From: Vicinamibacterales bacterium
GTDB lineage: Bacteria; Acidobacteriota; Vicinamibacteria; Vicinamibacterales; UBA2999
Length of the DNA: 64,000 nt
Reading direction: 5' to 3'
Assembly: GCA_041659285.1 (NCBI GenBank)
Contig: JBAZYO010000008.1
Location: forward strand, 186,001 to 250,000
Each line of letters opens with the position of its first letter. Position 1 is the stretch's first letter. The notes under the pieces are model-generated. The model ran no database searches. It saw only the letters and a list, made by a program, of their open reading frames with translations, and was not told the origin of the DNA. Position numbers and translations under genes: made by a program. Positions 1-9,276 of the stretch are shown piece by piece.

Positions 1-812
1 TGCTCACCACCTGGGACCAGCGCGCGCGGCGCGACAAGATCAAGATCACCAAGATCAACTTCCCGGTGCCGACCACCGGCGAGGAACTGTTCGGCCGCCT
101 CGAAGGCGCCATCACGCCGCGCACCAAGGTGCTGCACTTCTGCCACATCACCAACCTGACGGGGCAGATCTTTCCGGTGCAGAACATCTCGCGCATGGCG
201 CGCTCGCGCGGCATCATCACGATTGTGGACGGCGCCCACGCCGTCGCCCACTTCCCGTTCAAGCTGCGCGACCTGGAGATGGACTACTACGGCACCAGCC
301 TGCACAAGTGGCTGCTGGCGCCGACCGGCACCGGCTTTCTTTACGTGCGCAAAGACCGCATTGCCAAGACCTGGCCGATGCAGGCCGCGCCGGAGCGCAG
401 CGAGAACGACATCCGCAAGTTCGAGGAGATCGGCACCTCGCCGGCGGCCACCAAGGCGGCGATCAACGAAGCCCTCGCGTTCCACCAGGCCATCGGCACC
501 GAACGCGTGGCGGCGCGCCTGCGCTACCTGACCCTGCGGTGGGCCAACAAGCTCAAGGCCAACCCGCGCATCGTCATGCACACCGGCCTGGACCAGGTCT
601 ATGGCGTGGCCTGCGTCGGCATCAAGGACATCCCGGCGCCGAAGATCTACGACTTCCTGTGGAACAAGTACCGGATCATCACCGCCGCCATCTCGCGGCC
701 CGAATACAACGGCGTGCGCGTGACGCCGAACATCTACACGCCGCTCGAGGAGATCGACACCTTCGTCGCGGCGATGGACGACCTGCTGAAAAACGGGCTG
801 CCGGCCGCCTGA
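1..812 (+). CDS. Class V aminotransferase-like PLP enzyme, 5'-truncated by the window edge
   Basis: The reading frame is open from base 3, so the gene starts outside the window and only the C-terminal two thirds or so is seen. The DGAHA segment (cofactor-binding Asp) followed about 25 residues later by SLHKW (Schiff-base lysine near base 306) is the class V aminotransferase pattern shared by cysteine desulfurases, kynureninase and isopenicillin N epimerase-like proteins. The downstream RPEYNGVRVTPNIYTPLEEID segment matches the family's C-terminal small domain with its substrate-carboxylate Arg. It is most like the isopenicillin N epimerase-like branch, in which true substrates are usually unknown. 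It ends 73 bases before the HIT gene on the same strand. Family is confident, reaction is not. Confidence 0.85.
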   Translation, partial: LTTWDQRARRDKIKITKINFPVPTTGEELFGRLEGAITPRTKVLHFCHITNLTGQIFPVQNISRMARSRGIITIVDGAHAVAHFPFKLRDLEMDYYGTSLHKWLLAPTGTGFLYVRKDRIAKTWPMQAAPERSENDIRKFEEIGTSPAATKAAINEALAFHQAIGTERVAARLRYLTLRWANKLKANPRIVMHTGLDQVYGVACVGIKDIPAPKIYDFLWNKYRIITAAISRPEYNGVRVTPNIYTPLEEIDTFVAAMDDLLKNGLPAA

Positions 813-885
813 CGCGTGACATGGATGCTGATGATGCACAGGCGGCCCGGTCGATTGCATCGGCGAAGTAAGGGGTCGTTCTTCC

Positions 886-1317
886 ATGCCCACGGCCATC
901 CATCGTCACGTTGAAGCCGCCAGACAAGGGGAGCTCGCGCGCGTCGTCTGTCGCATGTCGTCCGGATGGGCCGTGCTGGGCGATCCGCAGATCACCCGCG
1001 GCTACTGCCTGTTGTTGCCCGATCCGGTGGTGCCCGATCTCAATGCGCTTACCGGCGCGGCGCGGCGGCAGTTCCTCGACGACATGGCGGCGCTCGGTGA
1101 TGCGGTGCTGGCGGTCACGGGGGCCGAGCGGATCAACTACGAGATTCTCGGCAACGTCGAGCCCGCGCTGCACGCGCATGTGATCCCGCGGCATGCGTCT
1201 GAGGACTCCGCGCTTCGCCTCAAGCCCGTCTGGCTGCACGATTGGGCAATCGCGCCGGCGTTCGATGTCGCGATTCACGCCGGCCTGCGCGAGCGCATCA
1301 GGACCGCTCTCGGCTAA
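886..1317 (+). CDS. HIT-family nucleotide hydrolase/transferase-like protein
   Basis: 143 residues, the usual size of a one-domain HIT protein. These proteins normally cleave dinucleoside polyphosphates or nucleotidyl amides through a histidine triad, HxHxH followed by IPR. Here residues 94-101 read A-L-H-A-H-V-I-P: the middle His (H96, the nucleophile in the family) and the third (H98) are present but the first is Ala. The upstream fold elements (LLLPDPVV strand, NYEILGN) fit the family. An AGGGG about 13 bases before the ATG may serve as ribosome site. It lies 17 bases before the DUF5916 gene and may be cotranscribed with it. The substrate cannot be told from sequence. Confidence 0.8.
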   Translation: MPTAIHRHVEAARQGELARVVCRMSSGWAVLGDPQITRGYCLLLPDPVVPDLNALTGAARRQFLDDMAALGDAVLAVTGAERINYEILGNVEPALHAHVIPRHASEDSALRLKPVWLHDWAIAPAFDVAIHAGLRERIRTALG

Positions 1318-1334
1318 ACTGATGTGTTGCACCT

Positions 1335-3602
1335 ATGAGACTCATTCTGTCTGTAAATGTCTTTGCCGCGGCTGCCCTGTGTTTCCTGCCGTCGCTGTCG
1401 ACGGCCCAAGGCTCGGAACACGTTCACCAGACGCAGCCTGCTCCAACCGCGACTGCTGCTCCTTCGGCCAAGGGTAACGATCGGCCGACGGTCCGCGCCG
1501 TGCTCGCCACTGACGCGCCCAAGATTGATGGCGTGCTCGACGAAGCGGTCTGGGCCTCGGCGAATGTGATCGAACAGTTCGTCCAGCAGGAGCCCAACGA
1601 GGGCCAGCCCGCCACCGACCGCACCGAAGTGCGCGTGCTCTACGACAAGGGCCATCTCTTCATCGGCGTCCACGCCTATGCCTCGCTGGGGGTCACGGCC
1701 ACCGAGATGCGGCGCGACGCCGACCGCCTGTTCGACGAAGACAACTTCCAGGTCGTGCTCGACACCTTTCACGACTCGCGCAACGCGTTCATGTTCCTGA
1801 CCACGCCGCTCGGCGCGAAGCTCGAGCAGCAGATCTTCGATGAGGGCGAGGGCGGCGGCCGCGGCACCACCGCCAACGTCAACCGCAACTGGGACGGCGT
1901 ATGGGATGCCGCCGCGAAGATCACCGAAGACGGCTGGACCGCCGAGATTTCCATCCCGGTGAACACGCTGCGGTTTGCCAAACGCGACGAGCAGGTGTGG
2001 GGCATCAACTTCCAGCGGCACATCCGCCGCAAGAACGAGATGGCGTTCTGGGCGCCGATCCCGAAGGCCTACACCCTCACCCGCGTCAGCCTGGCCGGCG
2101 AGCTGACGGGCCTGCGCGGCCTCAGCCTCGGCTGGGACCTCAAGCTCAAGCCCTTCCTGGTTGGCGGTGTTCGAGACGTGCAGACCAGCCGCACCGTCGG
2201 CAACACCTCCGCCATTCGCGACATCGGCCTCGACGCCCGCTACGGCGTCACGCCGGGCCTGAACCTCGACGTCACCGTCAACACCGACTTCGCGCAGGTG
2301 GAGGTCGATGAGCAGCAGGTGAACCTCACGCGTTTCGGCCTGTTCTTTCCCGAAAAGCGCGACTTCTTCCTCGAGAACTCGAACCTGTTCACAGTCGGCA
2401 CGGGCAGCTCGTTCACCTCGACGCCGGTGCAGACCGACCTGTTTTTCAGCCGCCGCATCGGCCTGTCGGATGCCGGCACGCCGATCCCCATCCTCGCCGG
2501 CGCGCGCCTGGCCGGCAAGTCGGGGAGCAACAACATCGGCGTTCTCAACGTGCAGACCGAATCGGCGTTCGGCAAGGCCGGCGATAACTTCTTCGTCGGC
2601 CGCTACAGTCGCGACGTGTTCCGGCGGTCGCGCATCGGCGCGCTGTTCATCAACAAGGAATCGGTGGACGGCAGTGCCCACTTCAACCGGACGATGAGCG
2701 TGGACGGCAATTTCGCCCTGGGCCGGAGCATGCAGGCCACCGGCTTCCTGGCGAAGACGGCGACGCCCGGCAAGTCCGGCAACGACATGGCGTTCTACGG
2801 CCGTGTCGCCTACCGCGACCCGAAGTGGAACCTGTGGCTGAACTACCTCGACGTGCAGCAGAACTTCAACGCGGAAGCGGGCTTCGTGCAGCGCACCGGT
2901 GTCCGCACCACCAAGGCGTACTTCGGCCCGACGCCGCGCCCCAAGCGCGGCAGCATCAAGCTGATGGAGCCGATGTACGTGCTGACCTACACCACGGATC
3001 AGGGCAACCGGCTGGTCGGCCGCATGCACCACCTGATGCATGGCACCACGCTCCGAGACGACTCGTTCATCAACGTGATCTACCAGCGCAGCCTGGACGT
3101 GCTGGACGTGCCGTTCCGCATCCGGCCGGGCGTGACCATCCCGGTGGGCGCCTACACCTCGGACGAGTGGATCTTCAACTACAACACCAGCCCCGGCCGC
3201 AAGCTCTACACGCGGCTGTCGTTCTCACCGATGGAGTTTTACGGTGGCACGCGCCGGCAAATGTCGGCATCCGGCGGCGTCCGCGCCTCGAGCCGGATGG
3301 CCGCGGAACTGCAGTTCAACCGCAACGACGTCAAGATGCCGTGGGGCGACTTCCTCGTCAACCTGACGACCCTGCGCGTGGACTACACGTTCTCCCCGCG
3401 CATGACCATCCGCAGCCTGACGCAGTACAACTCGTCCACGCACGAGATCTCCAACAACGTGCGGTTCAACTTGATCCACCGCCCCGGAAGCGATCTCTAC
3501 CTGGTCTACAACGACCTCTCGCAGACCGGCCTCCCGGCCGACATCTTCGGGCAGAAGGACCGCCAGTTGGTCCTGAAGGTGAACTACCTGCTGCAGCGGT
3601 GA
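1335..3602 (+). CDS. DUF5916 outer-membrane-type protein with N-terminal CBM9-like domain
   Basis: 755 residues with a clear signal peptide (about residues 1-25, cleaved near STAQG). Residues 55-250 match the carbohydrate-binding family 9-like beta-sandwich (KIDGVLDEAVW at the start, later DEDNFQVVLDTF). The remainder has the alternating pattern of the DUF5916 region, including the conserved FFPEKRDFFLENSNLF segment and a C-terminus ending in aromatic/charged strand residues, consistent with a beta-barrel in the outer membrane. Such proteins are common in Acidobacteriota and Bacteroidota and are of unknown function; sugar or protein binding at the surface is inference. No neighbour fixes its role. 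It converges with the beta-lactamase-like gene, with 7 bases between the stops. Confidence 0.85.
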   Translation: MRLILSVNVFAAAALCFLPSLSTAQGSEHVHQTQPAPTATAAPSAKGNDRPTVRAVLATDAPKIDGVLDEAVWASANVIEQFVQQEPNEGQPATDRTEVRVLYDKGHLFIGVHAYASLGVTATEMRRDADRLFDEDNFQVVLDTFHDSRNAFMFLTTPLGAKLEQQIFDEGEGGGRGTTANVNRNWDGVWDAAAKITEDGWTAEISIPVNTLRFAKRDEQVWGINFQRHIRRKNEMAFWAPIPKAYTLTRVSLAGELTGLRGLSLGWDLKLKPFLVGGVRDVQTSRTVGNTSAIRDIGLDARYGVTPGLNLDVTVNTDFAQVEVDEQQVNLTRFGLFFPEKRDFFLENSNLFTVGTGSSFTSTPVQTDLFFSRRIGLSDAGTPIPILAGARLAGKSGSNNIGVLNVQTESAFGKAGDNFFVGRYSRDVFRRSRIGALFINKESVDGSAHFNRTMSVDGNFALGRSMQATGFLAKTATPGKSGNDMAFYGRVAYRDPKWNLWLNYLDVQQNFNAEAGFVQRTGVRTTKAYFGPTPRPKRGSIKLMEPMYVLTYTTDQGNRLVGRMHHLMHGTTLRDDSFINVIYQRSLDVLDVPFRIRPGVTIPVGAYTSDEWIFNYNTSPGRKLYTRLSFSPMEFYGGTRRQMSASGGVRASSRMAAELQFNRNDVKMPWGDFLVNLTTLRVDYTFSPRMTIRSLTQYNSSTHEISNNVRFNLIHRPGSDLYLVYNDLSQTGLPADIFGQKDRQLVLKVNYLLQR

Positions 3603-3609
3603 CGCCGGG

Positions 3610-4665
3610 TTACTTGCCCGCGTCGAAGTAGCGGACCAGCCGCTCGCCCAGGCGTCCGATGCGATCTTCCGCTTCGGCGTACGACCCCGTCACGCTGTTC
3701 GCGAAGAACGCCACCACGACCGGCCCCGAGCGGGCGTAGATGACGCCGACGTCGTTGGCGATGGTTCCGCCATCGCCGGTCTTGTGCGCCACCGGCACGT
3801 CGATGAAGTGGGGGAGCCTGCGCGCGCCCAGCTGCTGGCGCCGCAGCGTCTGCAGCATGGCGTCGCAGCTCGCCTTCGACGCGGCGGTGCCGCGCTCGAT
3901 GCTCTCGATCAGCCGGGCGGTGTCTGTCGGCGTCATGCTGCCCAGCCAGAACTTGCGATCGGTCGACGTGCGCTGGTCGCGCTCGCGGGCAAGGCGCTGG
4001 CGGATGGCCGGGTCGCGGACCGTGTCGATCCACTTCGCCCGCGGCCCCGTGAACAGGTCGCCGTAGCGCGCGAACAGCGGGTTGCGGTCCGACGCGTACA
4101 TCAGCCCGCTGGTCTCTTCGGCCGTCAGGTTGGCAAACGCCGGATCGATCATCGTCAGCAGGTCGCGCCGGTAGTCGTGCGGGCGGCCGTATGAGGCGAG
4201 GCGCGGGTAGCCGCCTTCCACCAGCCACTTCGTCACCGCAGCAGGCCCGCCGATCTTCATCAGGACGATGTCGGTGGCGGTGTTGTCGCTGGTGATGATC
4301 ATCTCGGTGATGGCGTCGCGGAGCGTCGGCTGCAGGCCGGCGTCGTGATACTGGAACACGCCGGTGCCATGCCGCAGGTGCGCGCGCGTCAGGGTGATGC
4401 GCTCGTCGAGGTCCAGCTGTGCGCGGTCGGCCATCTGGTAGGCGCGAACCATGAAGGTCAGCTTGATGACGCTCGCCGTGCTGAAGTCCTGCTCCGCGCG
4501 AACGCCAGCCGCTTCGCCCGTCGTGAGGTGTTTGACGTAGACACCCGTGGTCGCGGGGAAGCCGGCGAGTTCGGCATCGAGTAGCGACTGCAGGGTTCGC
4601 GATTGCGCGGCGGGTTGACCGGCCAGGAGGGCCAGGGCAACCAGGCTCAACATCATCAGACGCAT
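3610..4665 (-). CDS. Class A beta-lactamase-like serine hydrolase, secreted
   Basis: The ATG at 4665 is chosen because it begins directly with a signal peptide (MRLMML..., cleaved after PAAQS); an upstream GTG at 4707 would add a non-hydrophobic leader. 351 residues. Three active-site motifs of the class A penicillin-recognising fold are visible: S65-x-x-K68, S126-D-N128 and K295-T-G. The omega-loop ExxLN motif carrying the deacylating Glu should fall near residue 162, but the segment there (about residues 155-170) has no Glu. There is also a long insertion (about residues 175-245) before the KTG strand. Beta-lactam hydrolysis is therefore doubtful; a peptidase or esterase role, or a slow penicillin-binding function, is equally possible. 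Confidence 0.8.
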   Translation of the reverse strand: MRLMMLSLVALALLAGQPAAQSRTLQSLLDAELAGFPATTGVYVKHLTTGEAAGVRAEQDFSTASVIKLTFMVRAYQMADRAQLDLDERITLTRAHLRHGTGVFQYHDAGLQPTLRDAITEMIITSDNTATDIVLMKIGGPAAVTKWLVEGGYPRLASYGRPHDYRRDLLTMIDPAFANLTAEETSGLMYASDRNPLFARYGDLFTGPRAKWIDTVRDPAIRQRLARERDQRTSTDRKFWLGSMTPTDTARLIESIERGTAASKASCDAMLQTLRRQQLGARRLPHFIDVPVAHKTGDGGTIANDVGVIYARSGPVVVAFFANSVTGSYAEAEDRIGRLGERLVRYFDAGK

Positions 4666-4715
4666 GACGCGACAGTAACTGTTGAGCGGTGCGGCGTCAA
4701 AGGCCACTGATAAGG

Positions 4716-4762
4716 ACAGCCGCAGATTTGACGCAGATTATCCGTCTCTGATCTGCGGCTGT
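4716..4762. repeat. Intergenic inverted repeat of the ATCTGCGG type
   Basis: Two perfect 12-base arms, ACAGCCGCAGAT at 4716-4727 and its complement at 4751-4762, flank a 23-base spacer that itself contains GACGCAGATT. It lies between the acyl-CoA dehydrogenase stop and the beta-lactamase-like start, both on the minus strand. It has no T-run, so it is not a classical terminator. The same ATCTGCGGC word ends the tandem repeat at 11610-11636, which suggests a dispersed repeat family. Confidence 0.7.
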
Positions 4763-4774
4763 TCCCTGCGAGTA

Positions 4775-6565
<1,791 letters not shown>

Positions 6566-6582
6566 GTTGTGTCTCCCCAGTG

Positions 6583-6671
6583 GTCCGGCCACAGCCGGAC
6601 GCTACGTTGGTCCGCCTAAAGGCGGACGCTACATCTTGCAGTGCCAATGTGGTGTCCGCCTTCAGGCGGAC
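6583..6671. repeat. Cluster of three palindromic repeats between thiolase and acyl-CoA dehydrogenase genes
   Basis: Three 18-base palindromes of form GTCCGSC-NNNN-GSCGGAC lie at 6583-6600, 6610-6627 and 6654-6671. The first two are followed by GCTACGT/GCTACAT and the third is followed by CTACAT, with AATGTGG on its left side, so the units are in mixed orientation. The CTACAT flank of the last copy supplies the thiolase's final Met codon and TAG stop on the minus strand. Cores of the same kind recur at 7234, 17900, 22468, 38607, 41593, 41653 and 47613. They resemble REP-type elements; no transposase is nearby. Confidence 0.85.
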
Positions 6672-7865
6672 CTACATTCGTTCGAATATCCCCGCCGCGC
6701 CCATGCCGCCGCCCACGCACATCGTCACCATTCCATAGCGCGCCTTGCGGCGGTGCAACTCGTGAATCACGGTGGCCGTCAGCTTGCCGCCGGTGCAGCC
6801 GAGCGGATGCCCCAGCGCGATCGCGCCGCCATTCACGTTGACCTTGTCGGGGTCGAGTCCCAGCTCGTTCATGCACGCCAGCGACTGCGATGCGAACGCC
6901 TCGTTCAACTCGATCAGGTCGATCTGGTCGAGCGTCAGGCCCGTCAGCTTCAACACCTTGCGGATCGCCGGGACCGGGCCGATGCCAAAGAGTTCGGGCT
7001 TCACGCCCGCGGTGGCGAAGCCGACGAACCGCGCCAGCGGCGTGAGGCCGCGCTCCCTGGCCAGCGCCGCCGACGTCACGATCACGACGGAGGCGCCGTC
7101 GCTCATCTGCGACGAGTTGCCCGCGGTCACCGTGCCGCTGACGTGGAACGCCGGCCTGAGCCTGGCCAGGGCCTCGATCGAGGTGTCGCGCCGGGGGCCT
7201 TCGTCGGTGTCGAAGGTGACCTCGCGGATCTTCATCCGGCTAAAGCCGGATGCCACATTACCGGGACCATCCACGATGCGCACCGTCAGCGGCACGATCT
7301 CGTCCTTGAAGCGGCCCGCTTCGATGGCGGCGATGGCACGCTGATGGCTCCGGAGCGCGAACTGATCCTGCGCTTCGCGCGACACCTTCGACTCACGGGC
7401 ATGGTTCTCGGCGACCAGGCCGGTGCTGAGATACACATCGGGGTAACTGGCCACCAGCGCCGGATTGGGCGACACCTTGTTGCCGCCCATCGGCACCATG
7501 CTCATCGACTCGGTGCCGCCGGCGACGGCCGCCTGCCCGTAGCCGAGCATGATGCGCTCGGCACCGTAGGCAATGGCCTGGAGGCCGGACGAGCAGAAGC
7601 GGTTCACGGTCACGGCCGAGGCTTCCACCGGCAGGCCGGCGCGCAGGCTGGCGATGCGCGCCACGTTCAGCCCCTGCTCGCCCTCCGGCATCGCGCACCC
7701 CAGGATCACATCGTCTATGGACGAGGCCTCGAGGCCGGGGACGCGGGCGAGCGCGCCGGTGATGGCGGCGGCGGCCATTTCGTCGGGGCGCATCACGCTG
7801 AGGGTGCCCTTGGGCGCCTTGCCAACGGCGGTGCGAACGGCGGAAACGATGACGGCATCCTGCAT
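6672..7865 (-). CDS. fadA: Acetyl-CoA C-acyltransferase (3-ketoacyl-CoA thiolase)
   Basis: 397 residues, standard thiolase length. It carries the nucleophile Cys91 in VNRFCSSGLQA, the GHPLGCTGGK histidine block and the CVGGGMGAAG C-terminal active-site Cys. It performs the last step of beta-oxidation, releasing acetyl-CoA. ATG at 7865 is preceded by AGGA. A palindromic repeat at 7234-7251 is embedded in frame and encodes VASGFSR around residues 203-211, in the variable loop before the EVTFDTDEGPR segment. A second copy abuts the stop codon. The gene lies 9 bases after the upstream alpha/beta hydrolase stop and forms part of the fatty-acid set running from 11.6 to 4.8 kb. Confidence 0.94.
   Translation of the reverse strand: MQDAVIVSAVRTAVGKAPKGTLSVMRPDEMAAAAITGALARVPGLEASSIDDVILGCAMPEGEQGLNVARIASLRAGLPVEASAVTVNRFCSSGLQAIAYGAERIMLGYGQAAVAGGTESMSMVPMGGNKVSPNPALVASYPDVYLSTGLVAENHARESKVSREAQDQFALRSHQRAIAAIEAGRFKDEIVPLTVRIVDGPGNVASGFSRMKIREVTFDTDEGPRRDTSIEALARLRPAFHVSGTVTAGNSSQMSDGASVVIVTSAALARERGLTPLARFVGFATAGVKPELFGIGPVPAIRKVLKLTGLTLDQIDLIELNEAFASQSLACMNELGLDPDKVNVNGGAIALGHPLGCTGGKLTATVIHELHRRKARYGMVTMCVGGGMGAAGIFERM
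7234..7259. repeat. Palindromic repeat inside the thiolase coding region
   Basis: The core ATCCGGC-TAAA-GCCGGAT (7234-7251) plus flank GCCACATT belongs to the same family as the intergenic copies. It is read in frame on the minus strand as part of the thiolase, adding VASGFSR, with no frameshift and no loss of flanking conserved residues. Confidence 0.85.
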
Positions 7866-7874
7866 GGTGTCTTC

Positions 7875-8516
7875 CTATTTCACCGGCGTGGCGACGTCGG
7901 CCAGCAGGCCTTCGACCGCGTCGCCGACCAGTGACGTTTTCATCTCGAACAGGTGGTTGGCGTCTTCGATGGTGATCATTTCCTTCGGCTCGGGAATCTG
8001 GCCGTAGAACCTGCGCACCTCTTTGATGGAAATAAGCTCGTCGTCTTCGCCGTGGACGAAGAACTTCGGCAGCGGGCACGTGCGGAGCACGTCGAAGTCG
8101 TAGCGGTCAACCGGCGGCGCAATGCCCAGCAGCAGCGACACCCGCGGATCCTCGGCGCCGACGGTCATCGCAATCCAGGAGCCGAACGACATGCCGGCGG
8201 CCCACACCGGGAGGCCGGGAAAGCGCCCGGCCACGAAATCGATCGCCGCCGTGAAGTCCGCCTTCTCGCCCTCGCCGGAGTCGAACGTGCCGGCGCTGCT
8301 CCCGACCCCGCGGAAGTTGAAGCGCAAGGCGGCAACGCCGATCCGCGGCATGGCCTTGGCCGCCTGGTAGAGCGCCTTGGTGTGCATGGTTCCACCGTGC
8401 AGGGGATGCGGATGGCCGAACACCGCCACCGCTCGCGGCTCGCCCTCGGGCAGATCCAGCAACGCCTCCAGCGGACCACTGGGTCCGGGAATCTCACGCA
8501 GGAATTCGGGTGCCAT
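7875..8516 (-). CDS. Alpha/beta hydrolase (COG2945-like)
   Basis: About 213 residues from the ATG at 8516; an in-frame alternative start is at 8531. The nucleophile elbow is GMSFGS, the acid lies in HGEDDELIS and the His in DANHLF, a complete Ser-Asp-His triad. The N-terminal VAVFGHPHPLHGGTMH block is characteristic of the small COG2945 group of cytosolic hydrolases. It overlaps the preceding hydrolase gene by about 23 bases, so the two are surely cotranscribed and perhaps translationally coupled. Placed among beta-oxidation enzymes it may act as an acyl-CoA thioesterase or ester hydrolase feeding the pathway; that is inference from context only. Confidence 0.85.
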   Translation of the reverse strand: MAPEFLREIPGPSGPLEALLDLPEGEPRAVAVFGHPHPLHGGTMHTKALYQAAKAMPRIGVAALRFNFRGVGSSAGTFDSGEGEKADFTAAIDFVAGRFPGLPVWAAGMSFGSWIAMTVGAEDPRVSLLLGIAPPVDRYDFDVLRTCPLPKFFVHGEDDELISIKEVRRFYGQIPEPKEMITIEDANHLFEMKTSLVGDAVEGLLADVATPVK

Positions 8517-9276
8517 CAACAAACCTTCCAAGAATCTCCGCGAACGTGTGGGGCCGCGTCACCAGGCCGATGTGACCGGTCCGCTCGAGCACGACGCGTT
8601 GCGCCGATTGAAGTTCCTTCATGTACTGCTCGGTGACCTTGACCGGCACCACCTTGTCCAGGCCCGCCTCACCGGTCATCACGAGTGCGCGCGCCGTGAT
8701 GCCGCGCGGGTCCGCAAACGCGTGGGCCGATGCCCAGGCGACGCGCCTGGCCATGCGCGTGGGCGACGCCGGCGCCATCGCGATGCGGGCGCCCTGGCCG
8801 GCCATGAACCGCAGCCGCGCACCCATCCCGGGAAAGGCGGCCGCCACTTCCGGGCTCATCCGCGCCGGCGCGGTCACCGCGAACAGCGGGCTCATCAGCC
8901 GCGGCGAGTTCAGGTAGCGTTGCTGCTGACCGTCCGGCTGCCACCCGCTGTGCAGCGCCGAGGCCAGCACGAGCGCCGACACGCGTTCTGGATGCCGGGC
9001 GCTGAACTCCGCCGCGATCAACCCGCCATACGACACGCCGACAATGGCCGCCCTGGACAACCCCGCCCGGTCCAGGGCCGAGGCGACCTGAGTCACGTAG
9101 TTGTCGAACGCCTTCGCCGGGTCGCACGGGAACGGACTGCTCCGCTCGTCACACAGGGAAAACGAAATCACGCGGTGGTGCTTCGCCAGCGCCGCGACGG
9201 CCGGACGCATCCATTCCCACCGGCCCTGGAGGCCGGGAATGAGGACGATGGGCGAACCGGAACCGACGTCGATCAT
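8494..9276 (-). CDS. Alpha/beta-fold hydrolase
   Basis: 260 residues. The oxyanion and lid side is visible as VLIPGLQGRWEWM near the start, the nucleophile elbow as GVSYGG, and the C-terminal His in RTGHIG. No signal peptide. The start ATG overlaps the stop of the upstream hydroxyacyl-CoA dehydrogenase gene by one base, suggesting translational coupling. The substrate is unknown. The immediate neighbourhood (beta-oxidation enzymes) suggests an ester or thioester released during lipid breakdown. Two unrelated-looking alpha/beta hydrolases sit side by side here, which is more than a standard fad operon carries. Confidence 0.85.
   Translation of the reverse strand: MIDVGSGSPIVLIPGLQGRWEWMRPAVAALAKHHRVISFSLCDERSSPFPCDPAKAFDNYVTQVASALDRAGLSRAAIVGVSYGGLIAAEFSARHPERVSALVLASALHSGWQPDGQQQRYLNSPRLMSPLFAVTAPARMSPEVAAAFPGMGARLRFMAGQGARIAMAPASPTRMARRVAWASAHAFADPRGITARALVMTGEAGLDKVVPVKVTEQYMKELQSAQRVVLERTGHIGLVTRPHTFAEILGRFVDGTRIPA

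Noticed and set aside
822..872. 16-codon frame (MDADDAQAARSIASAK) between the aminotransferase and HIT genes
   Set aside because: Too short to judge and without a convincing ribosome-binding site or known family.
1314..3041. 575-codon minus-strand frame antisense to the DUF5916 gene
   Set aside because: Composition-driven shadow; the plus-strand gene has a signal peptide and conserved domains.
3610..4665. Antibiotic-resistance beta-lactamase
   Set aside because: The omega-loop ExxLN motif needed for efficient hydrolysis is not found, so a resistance call is not supported.
6583..6680. CRISPR array
   Set aside because: The three palindromes are spaced irregularly by 9 and 26 bases, vary in sequence and orientation, and have no spacers of constant size or cas genes.
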